Counted from the stretch's first letter, positions 51,001 to 61,290 are shown. The stretch: DNA of 64,000 nt from Bactericera cockerelli (GCA_024516035.1 CM044967.1:1706383-1770382); one strand, 5' to 3'. Program-made: numbers and translations. Notes: generated from the letters alone by a model not told the origin.

Positions 51001-51235
51001 GTATTTCATGAAATGTAGAAGGTTGGATTTTATGTTCTAAATTCAAACAAAAATCTTAATCATAAACGAATAATTTCTGGTTGAATGAATTGGTCATAGT
51101 AAAAAATATTTGAATAAGCCCATTAAATCCCCATATTTAAAATATAGATATTGGACTATTCCACCGGTCAACTGTCTTCTAAGATTGACAACAATCTTTT
51201 GAGTGTGTAGATTGTAGATGTACTGTAAAATAAAT
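48081..51235. other. AT-rich region with few repeats, no gene recognised
   Basis: Over 3 kb carry none of the SINE families, apart from a weak reversed tRNA-like phrase at 49920-49985 (GGGATTTGAACCACTGCCG). Long homopolymer runs occur at 49118-49135 and 50126-50140. No coding character is visible on either strand. Confidence 0.5.
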
Positions 51236-51440
51236 TGTTTATTATTAAAATGTCTTAATTTTTAATGGTCTACACCAAACTTCTACTTTCTCGTGGTCGA
51301 CAAATCATTATTAAAATGTCTTTTTTTAAAAATGGTTTACACCAAACGTTTGCTTTCTCGTGGTCGACAAATTATTCTAAAAATGTCTTTTTTTTAATGG
51401 TTTACAGCAAACGTTTGCTTTCTCATGGCCGAAAAATATT
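51236..51440. repeat. Three tandem units of about 66 bp in the presumed 3' UTR of the ZP gene
   Basis: ATGGTYTACACCAAACKTYT and TTTCTCGTGGTCGACAAAT recur three times with drift. On the minus strand an AATAAA signal stands at 51243-51238, right after the array, so this is probably transcribed 3' UTR of the gene ending at 51513. Confidence 0.75.
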
Positions 51441-51512
51441 CTTAGTGGTCAGCGTCAAATCTCTGTTGCAAAACGAATCTCCATATTCCATGTATCGGGC
51501 GGTGACGGGAAC

Positions 51513-51664
51513 CTAACCCATCACTTTGCGCGGCGTCATCCACTTCTTGATGTAGTAGCAGAAGATTGTGCTCACATAGATTAGGATTAGCAGACAGCAG
51601 GTGACTCCGAGCGCTAGTATTGAAGTTTTCGTTGGGCACGGCTCCACAATTGTGACGGTCTTGT
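51513..51664 (-). CDS. ZP gene last exon: membrane anchor
   Basis: KTVTIVEPCPTKTSILALGV, TCCLLILIYVSTIFCYYIKK, WMTPRKVMG, then TAG. One hydrophobic span and a short basic cytoplasmic tail. Confidence 0.9.
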
Positions 51665-54600
51665 CTGAAAAGTGAAAAAAAATCAAGCCATCAGTCGGTA
51701 GTCGTTTGTTAGTGAAGTGGTTAAGGCGCTAGTCTGGTAATCCAGGTAGCGTGGTGATCCGTTGGTTAATATCCCATCCAATGCATGATTTTTTCCTCAT
51801 TTTTTGAGTATATGACCACATAATAATAGCCGAACTCCGTGGCTCAGTGATTAAGAGCATTGGTTGCTGATCCGGAGGTATCCCGGCCGGAGCGGAAAAT
51901 TCTAACCGAGTTTTTCCGCTTCCAGAATGGCATGGATGTAAAGATAAAGTGACCTGAAGTAATGCGAAAGCGGTTCCGGGGCATAACTATAGCTTTTAAA
52001 AAAAGTAGGACAAAAGGTAGACTTATAAAAGTGAGAGAGAGGTGACGTGCCTCACCTCTTTGAATTTCCAGCAAATCCAACAAGCCTGGACCCCACTTCC
52101 TTATGGACAGACCCCAGAGCAGCAGCGACTTTCCTTGACATAGAAACTGACTGAATGAAGTTGAATAGCGTTAAGAACAACAACAACTTATAAAAGAACT
52201 TACCTTTAGAGAACTCGTTGAACAAGGCTTCGTTGCTCTTGAGGAACTGAGACTGCTTGTCGTCACCGAAGTCGAGCACCAGGATTTCCTGACTCAAGGT
52301 CATGTCGTCCGATGACTCGGTCTCATTGGCCACGGATCTCCTTCGTCTCTTGCCCCAGGACTCCACTGACTCACGGCCCCATTCGCACACGGCCTGAAAG
52401 AGATTCGGTATCAGTATAAACAGAAAAGTGAGAAGTTTTAGGGACACGTTATGAAAGAGTATTCATTCGCACACAGCCTGAAAGAGATTCGGTATCAGTA
52501 TAAACAGAAAAGTGAGAAGTTTTAGGGACACGTTATGAAAGAGTCTTCATTCGCACACAGCCTGAAAGAGATTCGGTATCAGTATAAACAGAAAAGTGAG
52601 AAGTTTTAGGGACACGTTATGAAAGAGTCTTCATTCGCACACAGCCTGAAAGAGATTCGGTATCAGTATAAACAGAAAAGTGAGAAGTTTTAGGGACACG
52701 TTATGAAAGAGTATTAAAGGCTAAAGCTTGAAACGCCCTCAAGTCGAATTCTCCACTAATCACAGCGTACTACAGCCCATATTTTAATTTTAATTTAATT
52801 TAATTTATTATTTCTTGACGGGTCAAGCCCAATGCACATTGATTACATAGAACAATATTAAATTAATACAAATAAGAAAATTTAAGAAAACAAGTAAAAT
52901 ATCACAGTTAAAACGTAGAGAAAGTTGACTAGAAAGGCTGTACATATTACAATTACTGACAAGATAGGCACATTGAATTCCATTTTCACTTCTCATCATT
53001 CGATTGATGGGAGCATAATATAAAGAGCATAATATATTAACTCTTTGCGGCACAGCTCGGATTTTTTTGAATAACCTTTCCGGCACGGTGGTCCCCAGAA
53101 AGACCACTTGGAAAATGTACCTTACTGCACGGTAATCCATATGAGAACTGTCTTTAGTATTCACTCAGCCAGGGACCACGCTTCACTCAGCCAGGGACCA
53201 CTCAAGCTTCTTCCTATTGGATAAAAGTTTTCGGCTGTAGTCGGACATTGTCGTAGCTTTCACAGGGCACAACAAGTCAGGAGGGCCCGTGCAGTAAGGG
53301 TCCATTTTATGTGGTCCTCCTTGGGACCACCGTGCCGCAAAGAGTTAAGAGATAGTCATTCCAGAAACCACTGTCACTCTCATTATGCTTGAATCTCCTT
53401 TTCAACCATCACACACGCACTCTGATTGGTTATTTCGTTCAAATTAACCAATCACAGTGCGTTGTGTGACGGTTGAAAGAGAGTTGGGGATTATGAGAGT
53501 GAGAGTGCTTTCTCGAACGAGGTTCTGAACACCCCTGAACAACAAACTCTTGTCAGCAGACAGTAGATCCGGTATAATAATGATTATAAGTTCATGACAA
53601 GACACAAAAAAATGGTAAAAAAAGAAGCTCAATATAGAACCTTTCTTGTACTGATTCACAAAGACTTCGGGTTTTATTTGTTATCAGAACTTGGTAATAA
53701 ATAAATTGAAATTTACCGGTTCACATGGTCCCAGGCAGTACTTGACGTTACATTGGAAGATGACTCCATACGATTCAGTGAACCTGAAAGCCTCATACAC
53801 ACTCTGCAGAGCATTGCCGTCGGGAGTGAAAGCGGGGAAAATGTTTGGATCAACAGGACATCTGGCGAACAAAGAAAATAAATAGGCAAATTAATTTTTT
53901 TCTGCTGTCTATGCTGGGTCCACACAGGTGCAACATGCAATATGTTGCTGCAAAATGAGTTCACCCTGTGTGGACGGCTTCTGAACACAAACCTGAATGT
54001 TCAAAAATTATCCATGAGTATGTCGGTTTTCTACCGAACATCTTTGATCTTTGTTGCTACTATGTTGCACGTGTGTGGACGGATCACTGAATTAAAACAG
54101 AATGGATCACTGACGAACACGAACTGCAACACGTTGCTGCAACAGTGTTCCAATTACCACACACATGTTGCAGCAACGTGTTGCATGTTGCACCTGTGTA
54201 GACCCAGCATATCACATTCAAGGGTCGACACAAACAATGCAGTCATATATTATTAAATTTGATTTACTGTTCGTCCAGTCACAAATAGTCGAACCGACAG
54301 TCTGACTCTAAAAGCGAAATTAATAGAAAATATCAGTATCACAAGTTCGGATTTAATCATCACTGGTTATGGTGAAAATACTCAAGCAGAAAAACTAAAA
54401 AACCTTATTCATTTTTATTTATTTACACTTTTTTTACAAAACAATCAACAACAACAAATTAATAACAATAATTAAAAAAAAAAAAAAAACTTAGAAAGAT
54501 GGACAAAAAATAAAGAACATTATTAATTTTTAATTATAATTGTTTTGTAATCCGGGGCGAAGTTAATGCCTTAGGCATTTTTCTGCCACTTAAACCTCAT

Positions 54601-57600
54601 CTCCAAATGGATTTGATTTAACTCTAACAACCTATTTTTATTTTCTTAACGTACCCTTCATCGTCGATAATCTGGAAAGTACTCTTGGAATCCTTGGCCA
54701 TCGCCACACAGCTTCTTGCGAATATTCCGTACGGTGCTGAAATCAAAAAGATACGAATAAGACTTCGAATACGAATACAAATTTCTTATAAAAGTTTTAG
54801 AAATTTAGATTTTTTCCCAAGTACTCATAGAACGACTAGTTTATTTTACAAAACACTGTGCCTATAACTGCTGCTGTATTTTCTCTGCATTTCCTTCTGC
54901 TGGGTTTATTGCTAGCAAAGAAATGGCAAATAAATGGTAAAGTTCACTTTAATAGAAAAGGTAGGAAGAATCCTGTCATACAGGTACATACCAAGAAAAC
55001 CTATTAAAAAAACTGCTTTACTTAAATAATAAATAGATTTCTTTTCTTCGGAAGATTCATACATTCTAATGCTTATTTAATCCATTGCGTACCATGGGTA
55101 TCATATATATGATAGACACAATATGTGTTCTGGGTACCTGGTTATCAGATGTGATAGACGGGGTTATCTTAGAGGCTGGTTATCAAATGTGATTTATAAT
55201 ATAACAAAATTTGCATGCTATTCATTATTTGGGTATCACATGTGATAGACACGGACTCCTGTGTAAATAAACATTATTAATTATCACAGGAAACCTGTGG
55301 TATCATATTCTGCTGAAATCGATTGAATTGAGCCCGGTCTCCTGGAGTTATTAGGTTAAAAGAGCTCGGTACGCAATGGGTTATTCATGATTTTTACATG
55401 AATAGCACGAACTTACTTTCTTCCGGAATTTCGATTCTGAACGTGAGCTTGTCCCCGATCCTGACTGTTTCCACTTCTCGCGTCTTGGTGTCCAGGATTC
55501 TGATCCTTGGGGGCGGAGCCTCAGGAGCGGAAGTGATGCTGATCATTTCTGGATCCCTGTGAACGGATAGCAAGTAATGGTAATGGTGCTCAAAGGAACT
55601 TGTATTTACGGAAAGAGTCCATATAAACATGTATAATAAATAACAAAAGTTAAAAAATAAAATACAATACAAAATTAGAAAATAACCTTTCAAAATTTAA
55701 AATATGGGTGCTGAAATATGACAAAAAAGTAGAAAGTGATCATATAGTACTAGCCGCGTTTTTAAATAAACATGAAGTTGAAAGCAACATTAAATTAAAA
55801 AAAAAAAAAAAGAATCGAGGACCTCTACCTCACAAAAATGTCAGAGCCATCCATGTGGCAAATTATAGGAAACAAAAAGAATAAGGCATAAAGTACTAAT
55901 TTGAAAATAAAGGCGTCAAATCTGGACACGTAATAATAATAATAATAGGCAACAATATGTTTATCCGAACACGGAAAGTAAAGTAAGTAATGATTTGCTC
56001 GAGTATTTAAAAAGTGAAGTAAAGTAATTGAAATGGCAAGTCTATTTCTCAGAGGTCTGTACTTCTCACTCCCATAAGGTGTCCTGAGATGTTTGACACT
56101 CAGACATTCAAAACGACTACCCAAAGGGATTATACAGATTTCGATTTTCACTTGAATCTAATAATAATAATAACACTCCTCAGAGTCTTATTATGTGGTC
56201 ACAAACGCAAATAAATGAGGAAAAATTCATGCACTGGGTTGGGATTCGAACCAACGGATCCCTACGCTACCTTGTTTACTAGACTGGTTTTAACCACTTT
56301 AACCTTTAACCACTTGATTACTAGTGCACCTATTCAGACTTACCTAATTGGCATCATTCCAAAAGTAATGTTCTTGGAGGACATATCGTAGGTGCACTTG
56401 ACCTTGTATATCTTGTCAGCTTTCGTCATGACCACACTGTGATGTTGCAGAACCACGGTGTTCGAGAACACTCCCGTCTGAAATTAAAAGTTTAATACAT
56501 TGAGGGCGGAATTAATAGACAAATTCTATATCACAACTCGGTTTTTCCTATCTTACACAGTTCTTAGTTCAAATCTCATTATATTTTCCTCTATGATTCA
56601 TTTTGTTTCACTTAATTTTGTATTTTTGTAGGATTAGTTTTAAGCACTTGGTTGTACGTATTATACATTGTAAATTGTGAAGAATATCATGTAAACGATA
56701 TCACAATAAAACTTATTTGATTTGATTACACAGTACGCGATCCGTGACTTAGCGTCACAGAGGTATTACAAAAACGTCTATTAATTCCGCCCTGAGTGCC
56801 CAGCTTGAAATGGTGCAAAACACCCTGGTGCCCAAATTGTCGTGGCCTCAAATAACTCTGTGCCAGTGATCTGACGAGGCACCAGAAAAAATAAGGTCGT
56901 CAGTGACACTGACTTGGCACTAGACGTGTTAAATTAGTGTAATATTGGCACTCGACGTGTTAAATTAGTGTAATATTGGCACTCGACGTGTTAAATCAAT
57001 GTAATATTGGTACTCGACGTGTTTATGACGCAAGACTTTATTAAATCTTTACATAACGCCCTTTAAATAAGGGCAATAGTTCCCTATCTCAGAAGCAAAA
57101 AATCCTATCTAATCCAAGTCCTAACCTCGCTGGACGTTGTTTAACTTCAGTGACAGAATAAAACCTAGTGTAGTCAACGTTCCATCGACGCAACGCTGGC
57201 TTTTTTTCTATTAGACTCTGAAAGTAAAGGGACTCTTTAGTCTCATTATTTCAGGATAAATAGAGTCAGGCGCGGCCGCTGGGAAAATGTTTTGGGGGTG
57301 CTGCCACATAAACCGGACTAAAATGGGATTTACACATTTATACAATCGCTCTTTCAGTATATAAAGAGTTTGAGAATGTTTACCATGCCAATCATAATAA
57401 TTATTATTCTAGAAATGTGAAATAATATCTTTTGTACGAGCTAGAAAGTACTCTCTTTTTCTTTTTTGTCTGGGGGTGCTGCAGTTACGCAGCTCCTTAG
57501 CACCGGCCGTCCCTAAACAGAGTATTGTATTCGTATGTATTGTATTGTATTCGTATGTATTGTATTGTATTCGTATGTATTGTATTGTATTGTATGTGGT

Positions 57601-60600
57601 GTACTCACCACAGACTGTGTGTTGCAGTCCTGGCCACTCATGGTCAAATCCAATCTGAAGAGATCACTGTTGAGCACATCTATGTTGCAAGTCTCCGATC
57701 TTCCCAGGGCGTAGATTCTTCCGTTGAACGGTTTGTTGGTTCTGACTTGAACGGCGATCCTAGTGTCCTTACAGTGAACGGTGACTGGAAAAGGATTATG
57801 ATAGGATTAAATAGGATCTGTTTCAAGTTTATAGGCTAAGTTTAAATAGGATCGGTTCAAAGTTTATAAGCTAAGGATAAATAGGTTTTTTTTTAAATTG
57901 TTGGTTTAACGCACTTTACTATTATAGATACAGTCAAATCTGGATATAAGAGAACAATTTTAAATCAAATTCAACTCGCTATAAGGGAAAATAAGCAATT
58001 CCTAAGAGAAACCTGCAACCTGCATAAAAAAAGAGAAAAAATAGCTATTTATGCTTTGCTCTCATTCGATTTAATATTATTATTATATAACATACTAGGC
58101 ACATAATTATGTATTCCCAGCGGGGCAGGAATTTTCTGCTCTCTAATTGGATGTTCGGATTCTTCGGGGTCCACGCATACCTCGTGAGGAAAAATGAATA
58201 GTTACTTGGATGAGTAACGACCAGTGGCGGCATTACCAAAGTAAAAAGAAATTAGTACCTATAATAAAATAATTCGCAATGTGAAGGAGGATCTTTGTAA
58301 TGCTGAGCTACCCACAAAAAATGCACGGAATCGGAACGTACATCTGGACTGATAGCTTGAACCACTCCGTTGACGGCACACGCAAACACAAAAACGCTTG
58401 CATACGAGTCTGCAACCATTGGGACATTTTCATCTTTACTATTCAAGGTCCAAAACTTAACGGACCAAATTTCGTATTGTGCGCATGACACATACTTTTT
58501 CTCTTCTCTCTTTTTATAATTTAATATTTCGTTACATAATTTCGTTACATAATTTCGTCACATAATTTTGGTTATGTGCCAGAGCAAAGACATGAAAATG
58601 TCAAAAAGAAAAAACGCTTGCATACGAGTCTGCAACCATTGGGACATTTTCATCTTTACTATTCAAGTTTCGTTACATAATTTCGTTACATAATTTCGTC
58701 ACATAATTTCGTTACATAATTTCGTCACATAATTTCGTTACATAATTTTGGTTATGTGCCAGAGCAAAGACATGAAAATGTCAATTTAATATTTCGTTAC
58801 ATAATTTCGTTACATAATTTCGTCACATAATTTCGTTACATAATTTCGTTACATAATTTCGTTACTTAATTTCGTTACATAATTTTGGTTATGTGCCAGA
58901 GCAAAGACATGAAAATGTCAAAATGGATTTTTAATTAAGTTTGGTTGTCTCAAAAAGAAGAGCAGGGTTTGGTCTTGGTCAATTGTTTGGGATTTTAAAT
59001 TTTATTTCTCCTAGAAGGTTTAGAATGATTGAAAGAAATTTTCTCTCATATCCAGGTTGACACTGTAGTAAAGATAGAAAACTAATAACTGACTATTAAG
59101 ATGATTATGTACCTCACAAAAATTAATAAGGATAATATTTTTTTTTTTAATGTGCCATTCCCTAAAAGTACACTAAGTACTTAAAGGGAAAACTAGAATT
59201 TTAAATGTACATTTGAGAAACAAATAAATTCATTATTATTATTATTATTATCAATTAATAAATTGTTATTGAATAAATAACTGACTTACCATCGTAGCAG
59301 GTTCCAGTTTTGTCGCAGTTGATATCATTGCGGGTCAGGTTACTCAGCACCACATCCTCCTGGGTGTCAAACACTACAGGGAGCTGCTCATGAGATGCTC
59401 CTAGTGATTCTGAAATAGAAACATCAGTAAGTATATTGAAATAGAAACATCAATAAGTATATTGAAATAGAAACATCAATAAGTATATTGAAACAGAAAC
59501 ATCAATAAGTATATTGAAATAGAAACATCAATAAGTATATTGAAATAGAAACATCAGTAAGTATATTGAAATAGAAACATCAGTAAGTACCTATATTGAA
59601 ATAGAAACATCAGTAAGTATATTGAAATAGAAACATCAATAAATATATTGAAATAGAAACATCAATAAGTATATTATTATTATTATAAAACTCTTTATTT
59701 GTAGAACATATATACAAACAAATAATGGTAAAAATGAAAATACAAAATTGACAATATTAATATCATCATCATAGGGTGGCGTCATCGTGAACGATGGTAG
59801 ACAGACACTGGAGGAATGACTCAGCACTTCTACCACTGTCTTTACAAGGAGGCTAATAATTGACAAGGGCCCCCAGAAACAAGCCAATGCTGGTCTACTC
59901 CCTGTTTTTTGCCCCCCAGCCAGACTGCTGGTCTACTCCCTGTTTATAGTCCCCCAGCCAGACAATATAAAGAAGAAAAAATATGTATACATATGTCCTA
60001 ACTAAAGGGCGAGGTTATTGCCTAAGGCAATCTCTTACTTCCAACCCAAGTATATTTCTTACCACTCACTTCTTTTCCCGGTAGCTCAGTGGTAAAGGCG
60101 ACACTATGTGAATCCAGAGGTTACAGAGGTCGTGGGTTCGAAACCCAGCCGGGACATGAGCCTACATTTCATTTTGCCTACATTGGCATGGATCAATCAG
60201 TCAGCACAATATCTTTGGTGTTTTGCACGTTACGTAGATGAAGTTTAGTGTCCTCTTAATAGTCTATTTCTTTCTAGCCTCTGTGGGATACAATACCTCT
60301 GTAGATTGATGAAATATTTTTAATGGACAAAAAAAAAAAATCGATTTTAATACTGTCTATACCCTACAGTCTGGTAACAGAAAGAAAACAAGACGATCAA
60401 TGAACATCACTTCTACGTATACGTATCTGGACTTACTTTCACAGTAGTTTTCATAGTAGGATCCAATCCGCTGACCGTCATCGATCAAGGGTCTCTCCGC
60501 GTTCAGGTAAGTGCTGGGGCCGTCTGGTAGAGTCTTGTGGTCCAGATGGAAGAGTTGACAGTTGTACTGGGCGCCTATGGGAGGGCCCTTGTAGAGGAAT

Positions 60601-60662
60601 GAGCGGCACAGGAATTCGTTCTCTATCTCGCAAGCCAGACGGCACGCCGCCTCGTTGGTTAC
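51513..60662 (-). CDS. PAN + ZP-domain type I membrane protein, nine 3' exons (5' partial)
   Basis: Exons (minus): 60662-60437, 59409-59290, 57784-57609, 56477-56344, 55556-55417, 54736-54655, 53861-53717, 52393-52204, 51664-51513. All junctions are GT-AG and in phase, giving 454 residues. Order: PAN/apple domain (1-77), linker, ZP domain (about 108-350, with TVHC, ETCNID, QDCNTQ, KVKCTY, FQCNVKYCLGPCEP), a furin-like site KRRRRS (356-361), and one membrane segment (about 419-443) with a short basic cytoplasmic tail. ZP proteins polymerise in apical extracellular matrix after cleavage at such a site. PAN + ZP is the layout of the insect NompA and Trynity/Neyo/Nyobe type proteins of cuticle and sense organs. 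Which one cannot be said. The signal peptide and further PAN domains probably lie beyond the window. Confidence 0.9.
51700..52000 (+). mobile_element. SINE-B followed by SINE-I (ZP gene intron)
   Basis: 51710-51830 is SINE-B (GGCGCTAGTCTGGTAATCCA, TATGACCACATAATAATA). 51838-52000 is SINE-I (GTGGCTCAGTGATTAAGAGC, GATCCGGAGGTATCCCGGCC, CTTCCAGAATGGCATGGATG), the inverse partner of 45190-45325. Confidence 0.75.
52204..52393 (-). CDS. ZP gene exon: furin-like site and linker
   Basis: AVCEWGRESVESWGKRRRRS: last ZP Cys and a tetrabasic cleavage site. An acidic Ser-rich linker follows (ANETESSDDMT). The acceptor lies in a four-copy 84-bp tandem array. The donor is G|GTAAGT. Confidence 0.9.
52380..52715 (-). 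repeat. 84-bp array carrying a 3' splice site and the exon's first bases
   Basis: CCTGAAAGAGATTCGGTATC starts at 52394 (true junction; the final exon base pair is 52393), 52478, 52562 and 52646, each 84 bp apart. In gene sense each copy has ACTTCTCACTTTTCTG, ATACTGA, TCTCTTTCAG and then GCTGTGTGCGAAT, a copy of the exon start. Past that the three extra copies read TGA in the exon's frame. Confidence 0.95.
52724..53036 (-). mobile_element. MITE fragment and LINE-like 3' end
   Basis: 52724-52775 keeps part of the GGGCCGAATTATAAAACAGG family (GCCCTCAAGTCG, CTAATCACAGCG). 52780-53030 in reverse ends CATTGGGCTTGACCCGTCAA, then AAATAATAAATTAAATTAAA, a retroposon-like 3' tail. Confidence 0.45.
53041..53344. 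mobile_element. piggyBac-type MITE with TTAA target duplication (ZP gene intron)
   Basis: TTAA at 53037-53040 and 53345-53348. The ends CTCTTTGCGGCAC and GTGCCGCAAAGAG are perfect inverted repeats. The interior has CACTCAGCCAGGGACCAC twice. 304 bp, no ORF. Confidence 0.8.
53717..53861 (-). CDS. ZP gene exon: ZP-C end
   Basis: CPVDPNIFPAFTPDGNALQS, YEAFRFTESYGVIFQCNVKY, CLGPCEP. CPVDP...F.AF.F..S..V.FQC.V..C...C.P is the hallmark of the end of the ZP domain. The donor is CCG|GTAAAT, phase 0. Confidence 0.95.
53907..54213. mobile_element. MITE with TATGCTGGGTCCACACAGG ends (ZP gene intron)
   Basis: The left arm TATGCTGGGTCCACACAGGT, GCAACATGCAA mirrors the right arm TTGCATGTTGCACCTGTGTA, GACCCAGCATA. 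Internal TGTTGCTGCAAC words are repeated. No ORF of note. Confidence 0.8.
54655..54736 (-). CDS. ZP gene exon: ZP-C
   Basis: PYGIFARSCVAMAKDSKSTF, QIIDDE. YGIFARSC.A is a strongly conserved ZP-C element. The donor is GG|GTACGT. Confidence 0.9.
55078..55383. mobile_element. MITE with CCATTGCGTACC ends (ZP gene intron)
   Basis: TAATCCATTGCGTACC at the left mirrors GGTACGCAATGGGTTA at the right. Inside, GTATCA.ATGTGATAGAC is repeated four times. Degenerate TTAA-like flanks suggest a piggyBac relative. Confidence 0.65.
55417..55556 (-). CDS. ZP gene exon: start of ZP-C
   Basis: DPEMISITSAPEAPPPRIRI, LDTKTREVETVRIGDKLTFR, IEIPEE. Proline-rich hinge followed by the IGDKLTFRIEI strand. The donor is A|GTAAGT. 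Confidence 0.9.
56160..56335 (-). mobile_element. SINE-B (ZP gene intron)
   Basis: CAGAGTCTTATTATGTGGTC, GGGATTCGAACCAACGGATC and TACCTTGTTTACTAGACTGG in reverse. The CGCCTGGTGG tail part is missing. Confidence 0.7.
56344..56477 (-). CDS. ZP gene exon: ZP middle
   Basis: TGVFSNTVVLQHHSVVMTKA, DKIYKVKCTYDMSSKNITFG, MMPI. VVLQ.H..V.T..D..YKV.C is a conserved ZP segment. The donor is AG|GTAAGT, phase 2. Confidence 0.9.
56505..56800. mobile_element. MITE (GGGCGGAATTAATAGAC ends) with a retroposon inside (ZP gene intron)
   Basis: The left GAGGGCGGAATTAATAGAC and right CGTCTATTAATTCCGCCCT are inverted ends. Inside, TTACACAGT at 56553-56561 recurs at 56726-56734. The 165 bases between them (ending CACAATAAAACTTATTTGAT) look like a truncated retroposon 3' end. 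Confidence 0.7.
56925..57020. repeat. 31-bp tandem repeat
   Basis: TTGGCACTCGACGTGTTAAA with TTAGTGTAATA is repeated about three and a half times in a ZP gene intron. Confidence 0.9.
57265..57605. repeat. Dispersed repeat and simple repeat next to a ZP exon
   Basis: 57265-57515 is a copy of the repeat at 17336-17450 with both ends (GGCGCGGCCGCTGGG; AGCACCGGCCGTCCC). 57516-57600 is TATTGTATTCGTATG repeated. Confidence 0.65.
57609..57784 (-). CDS. ZP gene exon: ZP-N part
   Basis: TVHCKDTRIAVQVRTNKPFN, GRIYALGRSETCNIDVLNSD, then QDCNTQSV. The motif with GRIYA and ETC is typical of insect ZP domains. The donor is GTG|GTGAGT. Next to the donor the intron is a TATTGTATTG simple repeat (57516-57600). 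Confidence 0.9.
57942..59067. mobile_element. 1.1-kb non-autonomous pogo/Tc1-like element (ZP gene intron)
   Basis: The left end TACAGTCAAATCTGGATATA with AGAGAAC and the right end TTCTCTCATATCCAGGTTGA with CACTGTA are inverted, with TA on both sides. Inside are a SINE-C (58090-58335), the repeat shared with 34330-34690, and an array of TTCGTTACATAA / TTCGTCACATAA words (58525-58880). Confidence 0.6.
59290..59409 (-). CDS. ZP gene exon: linker to ZP domain
   Basis: SLGASHEQLPVVFDTQEDVV, LSNLTRNDINCDKTGTCYD. The acceptor TTTCTATTTCAG is the first unit of a 26-bp array. The donor is G|GTAAGT. Confidence 0.85.
59410..59690 (-). repeat. 26-bp array of a branch-point/pyrimidine tract next to a ZP exon
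   Basis: In gene sense the unit is TACTGATGTTTCTATTTCA followed by ATA. The ten copies start (plus coordinates) at 59411, 59437, 59463, 59489, 59515, 59541, 59567, 59597, 59623 and 59649. Only the copy touching the exon ends CAG; the others end CAA. Confidence 0.95.
59763..60160. mobile_element. Repeat G (+), repeat H (-), SINE-A head (+) (ZP gene intron)
   Basis: 59763-59965: G with doubled end (CATAGGGTGGCGTCATCGTG). 59990-60055: H inverted (TTGCCTAAGGCAATCTCTT). 60074-60160: SINE-A head (CCCGGTAGCTCAGTGGTAAA, GGGTTCGAAACCCAGCCGG) without body. Confidence 0.7.
60437..60662 (-). CDS. ZP gene exon: PAN domain
   Basis: VTNEAACRLACEIENEFLCR, SFLYKGPPIGAQYNCQLFHL and GQRIGSYYENYCE show the Cys pattern and YYENYC end typical of PAN/apple domains. 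The acceptor follows a pyrimidine-poor AATTCCAG. The donor is A|GTAAGT, phase 1. Confidence 0.85.
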
Positions 60663-61055
60663 CTGGAATTGCAAATGATCGAGAAATAATATTAACATGA
60701 TAAAGAATAAGAAAAAAAGCGTTCCTAATGCAAAGACTGTCCATTGCAATACAGCGCGGGAATGCGGCTAGTGTGCTGGGCACACTTCCAGTTTGTACTA
60801 CTATGGAAGATGTATATTACTCTTAGTAAATGTATTCAAATATATATATATATATATATTCCGATTATACGAAAAAAAAGTCATAGATACAATGAAATTT
60901 AAAATCAGTATTAAATGATATGATTGGGTTGAACCATGATTTTCCATCATTACACTCAGTGGTGTGGGAATTAAACAACGTTTCTAATTGTTTTTTTTAC
61001 TTCCCTTATTATTATTAATTTTTTTTTTTAAGGCAGGTTTTAAATTGGTAGGTAA
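60663..61055. other. ZP gene intron, no further exon recognised
   Basis: A TA dinucleotide run is at 60841-60860 and a T run at 61018-61030. No signal peptide or second PAN domain was found here on the minus strand. Confidence 0.4.
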
Positions 61056-61059
61056 TAAT

Positions 61060-61290
61060 AATAATATCGCCTTGTTTATGCTGCCTGATTAGAACTATTG
61101 AGTCCTACAGTTCCAGCAGTAAGCTCAAGAAGTAATACTATGTGGTCAAAAATCCAAATGGGAGGATAACTTGTTTCCAAAAGAACGGTGAATATGTTAG
61201 TAATAATACTATTTAGTGGAAGGTAACCACCAGGCGAGGTTAATGCTCAAAGCATGTTCTACCACCTAACCCTCATACCTACCACCTAAC
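61060..61290 (-). mobile_element. SINE-A tail and SINE-B tail, both inverted
   Basis: 61060-61175: AATATCGCCTTGTTTATGCT, TTCCAGCAGTAAGCTCAAG. 61205-61290: GGTAACCACCAGGCGAGGTT, AAAGCATGTTCTACCACCTA. Both lack heads. Confidence 0.65.
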
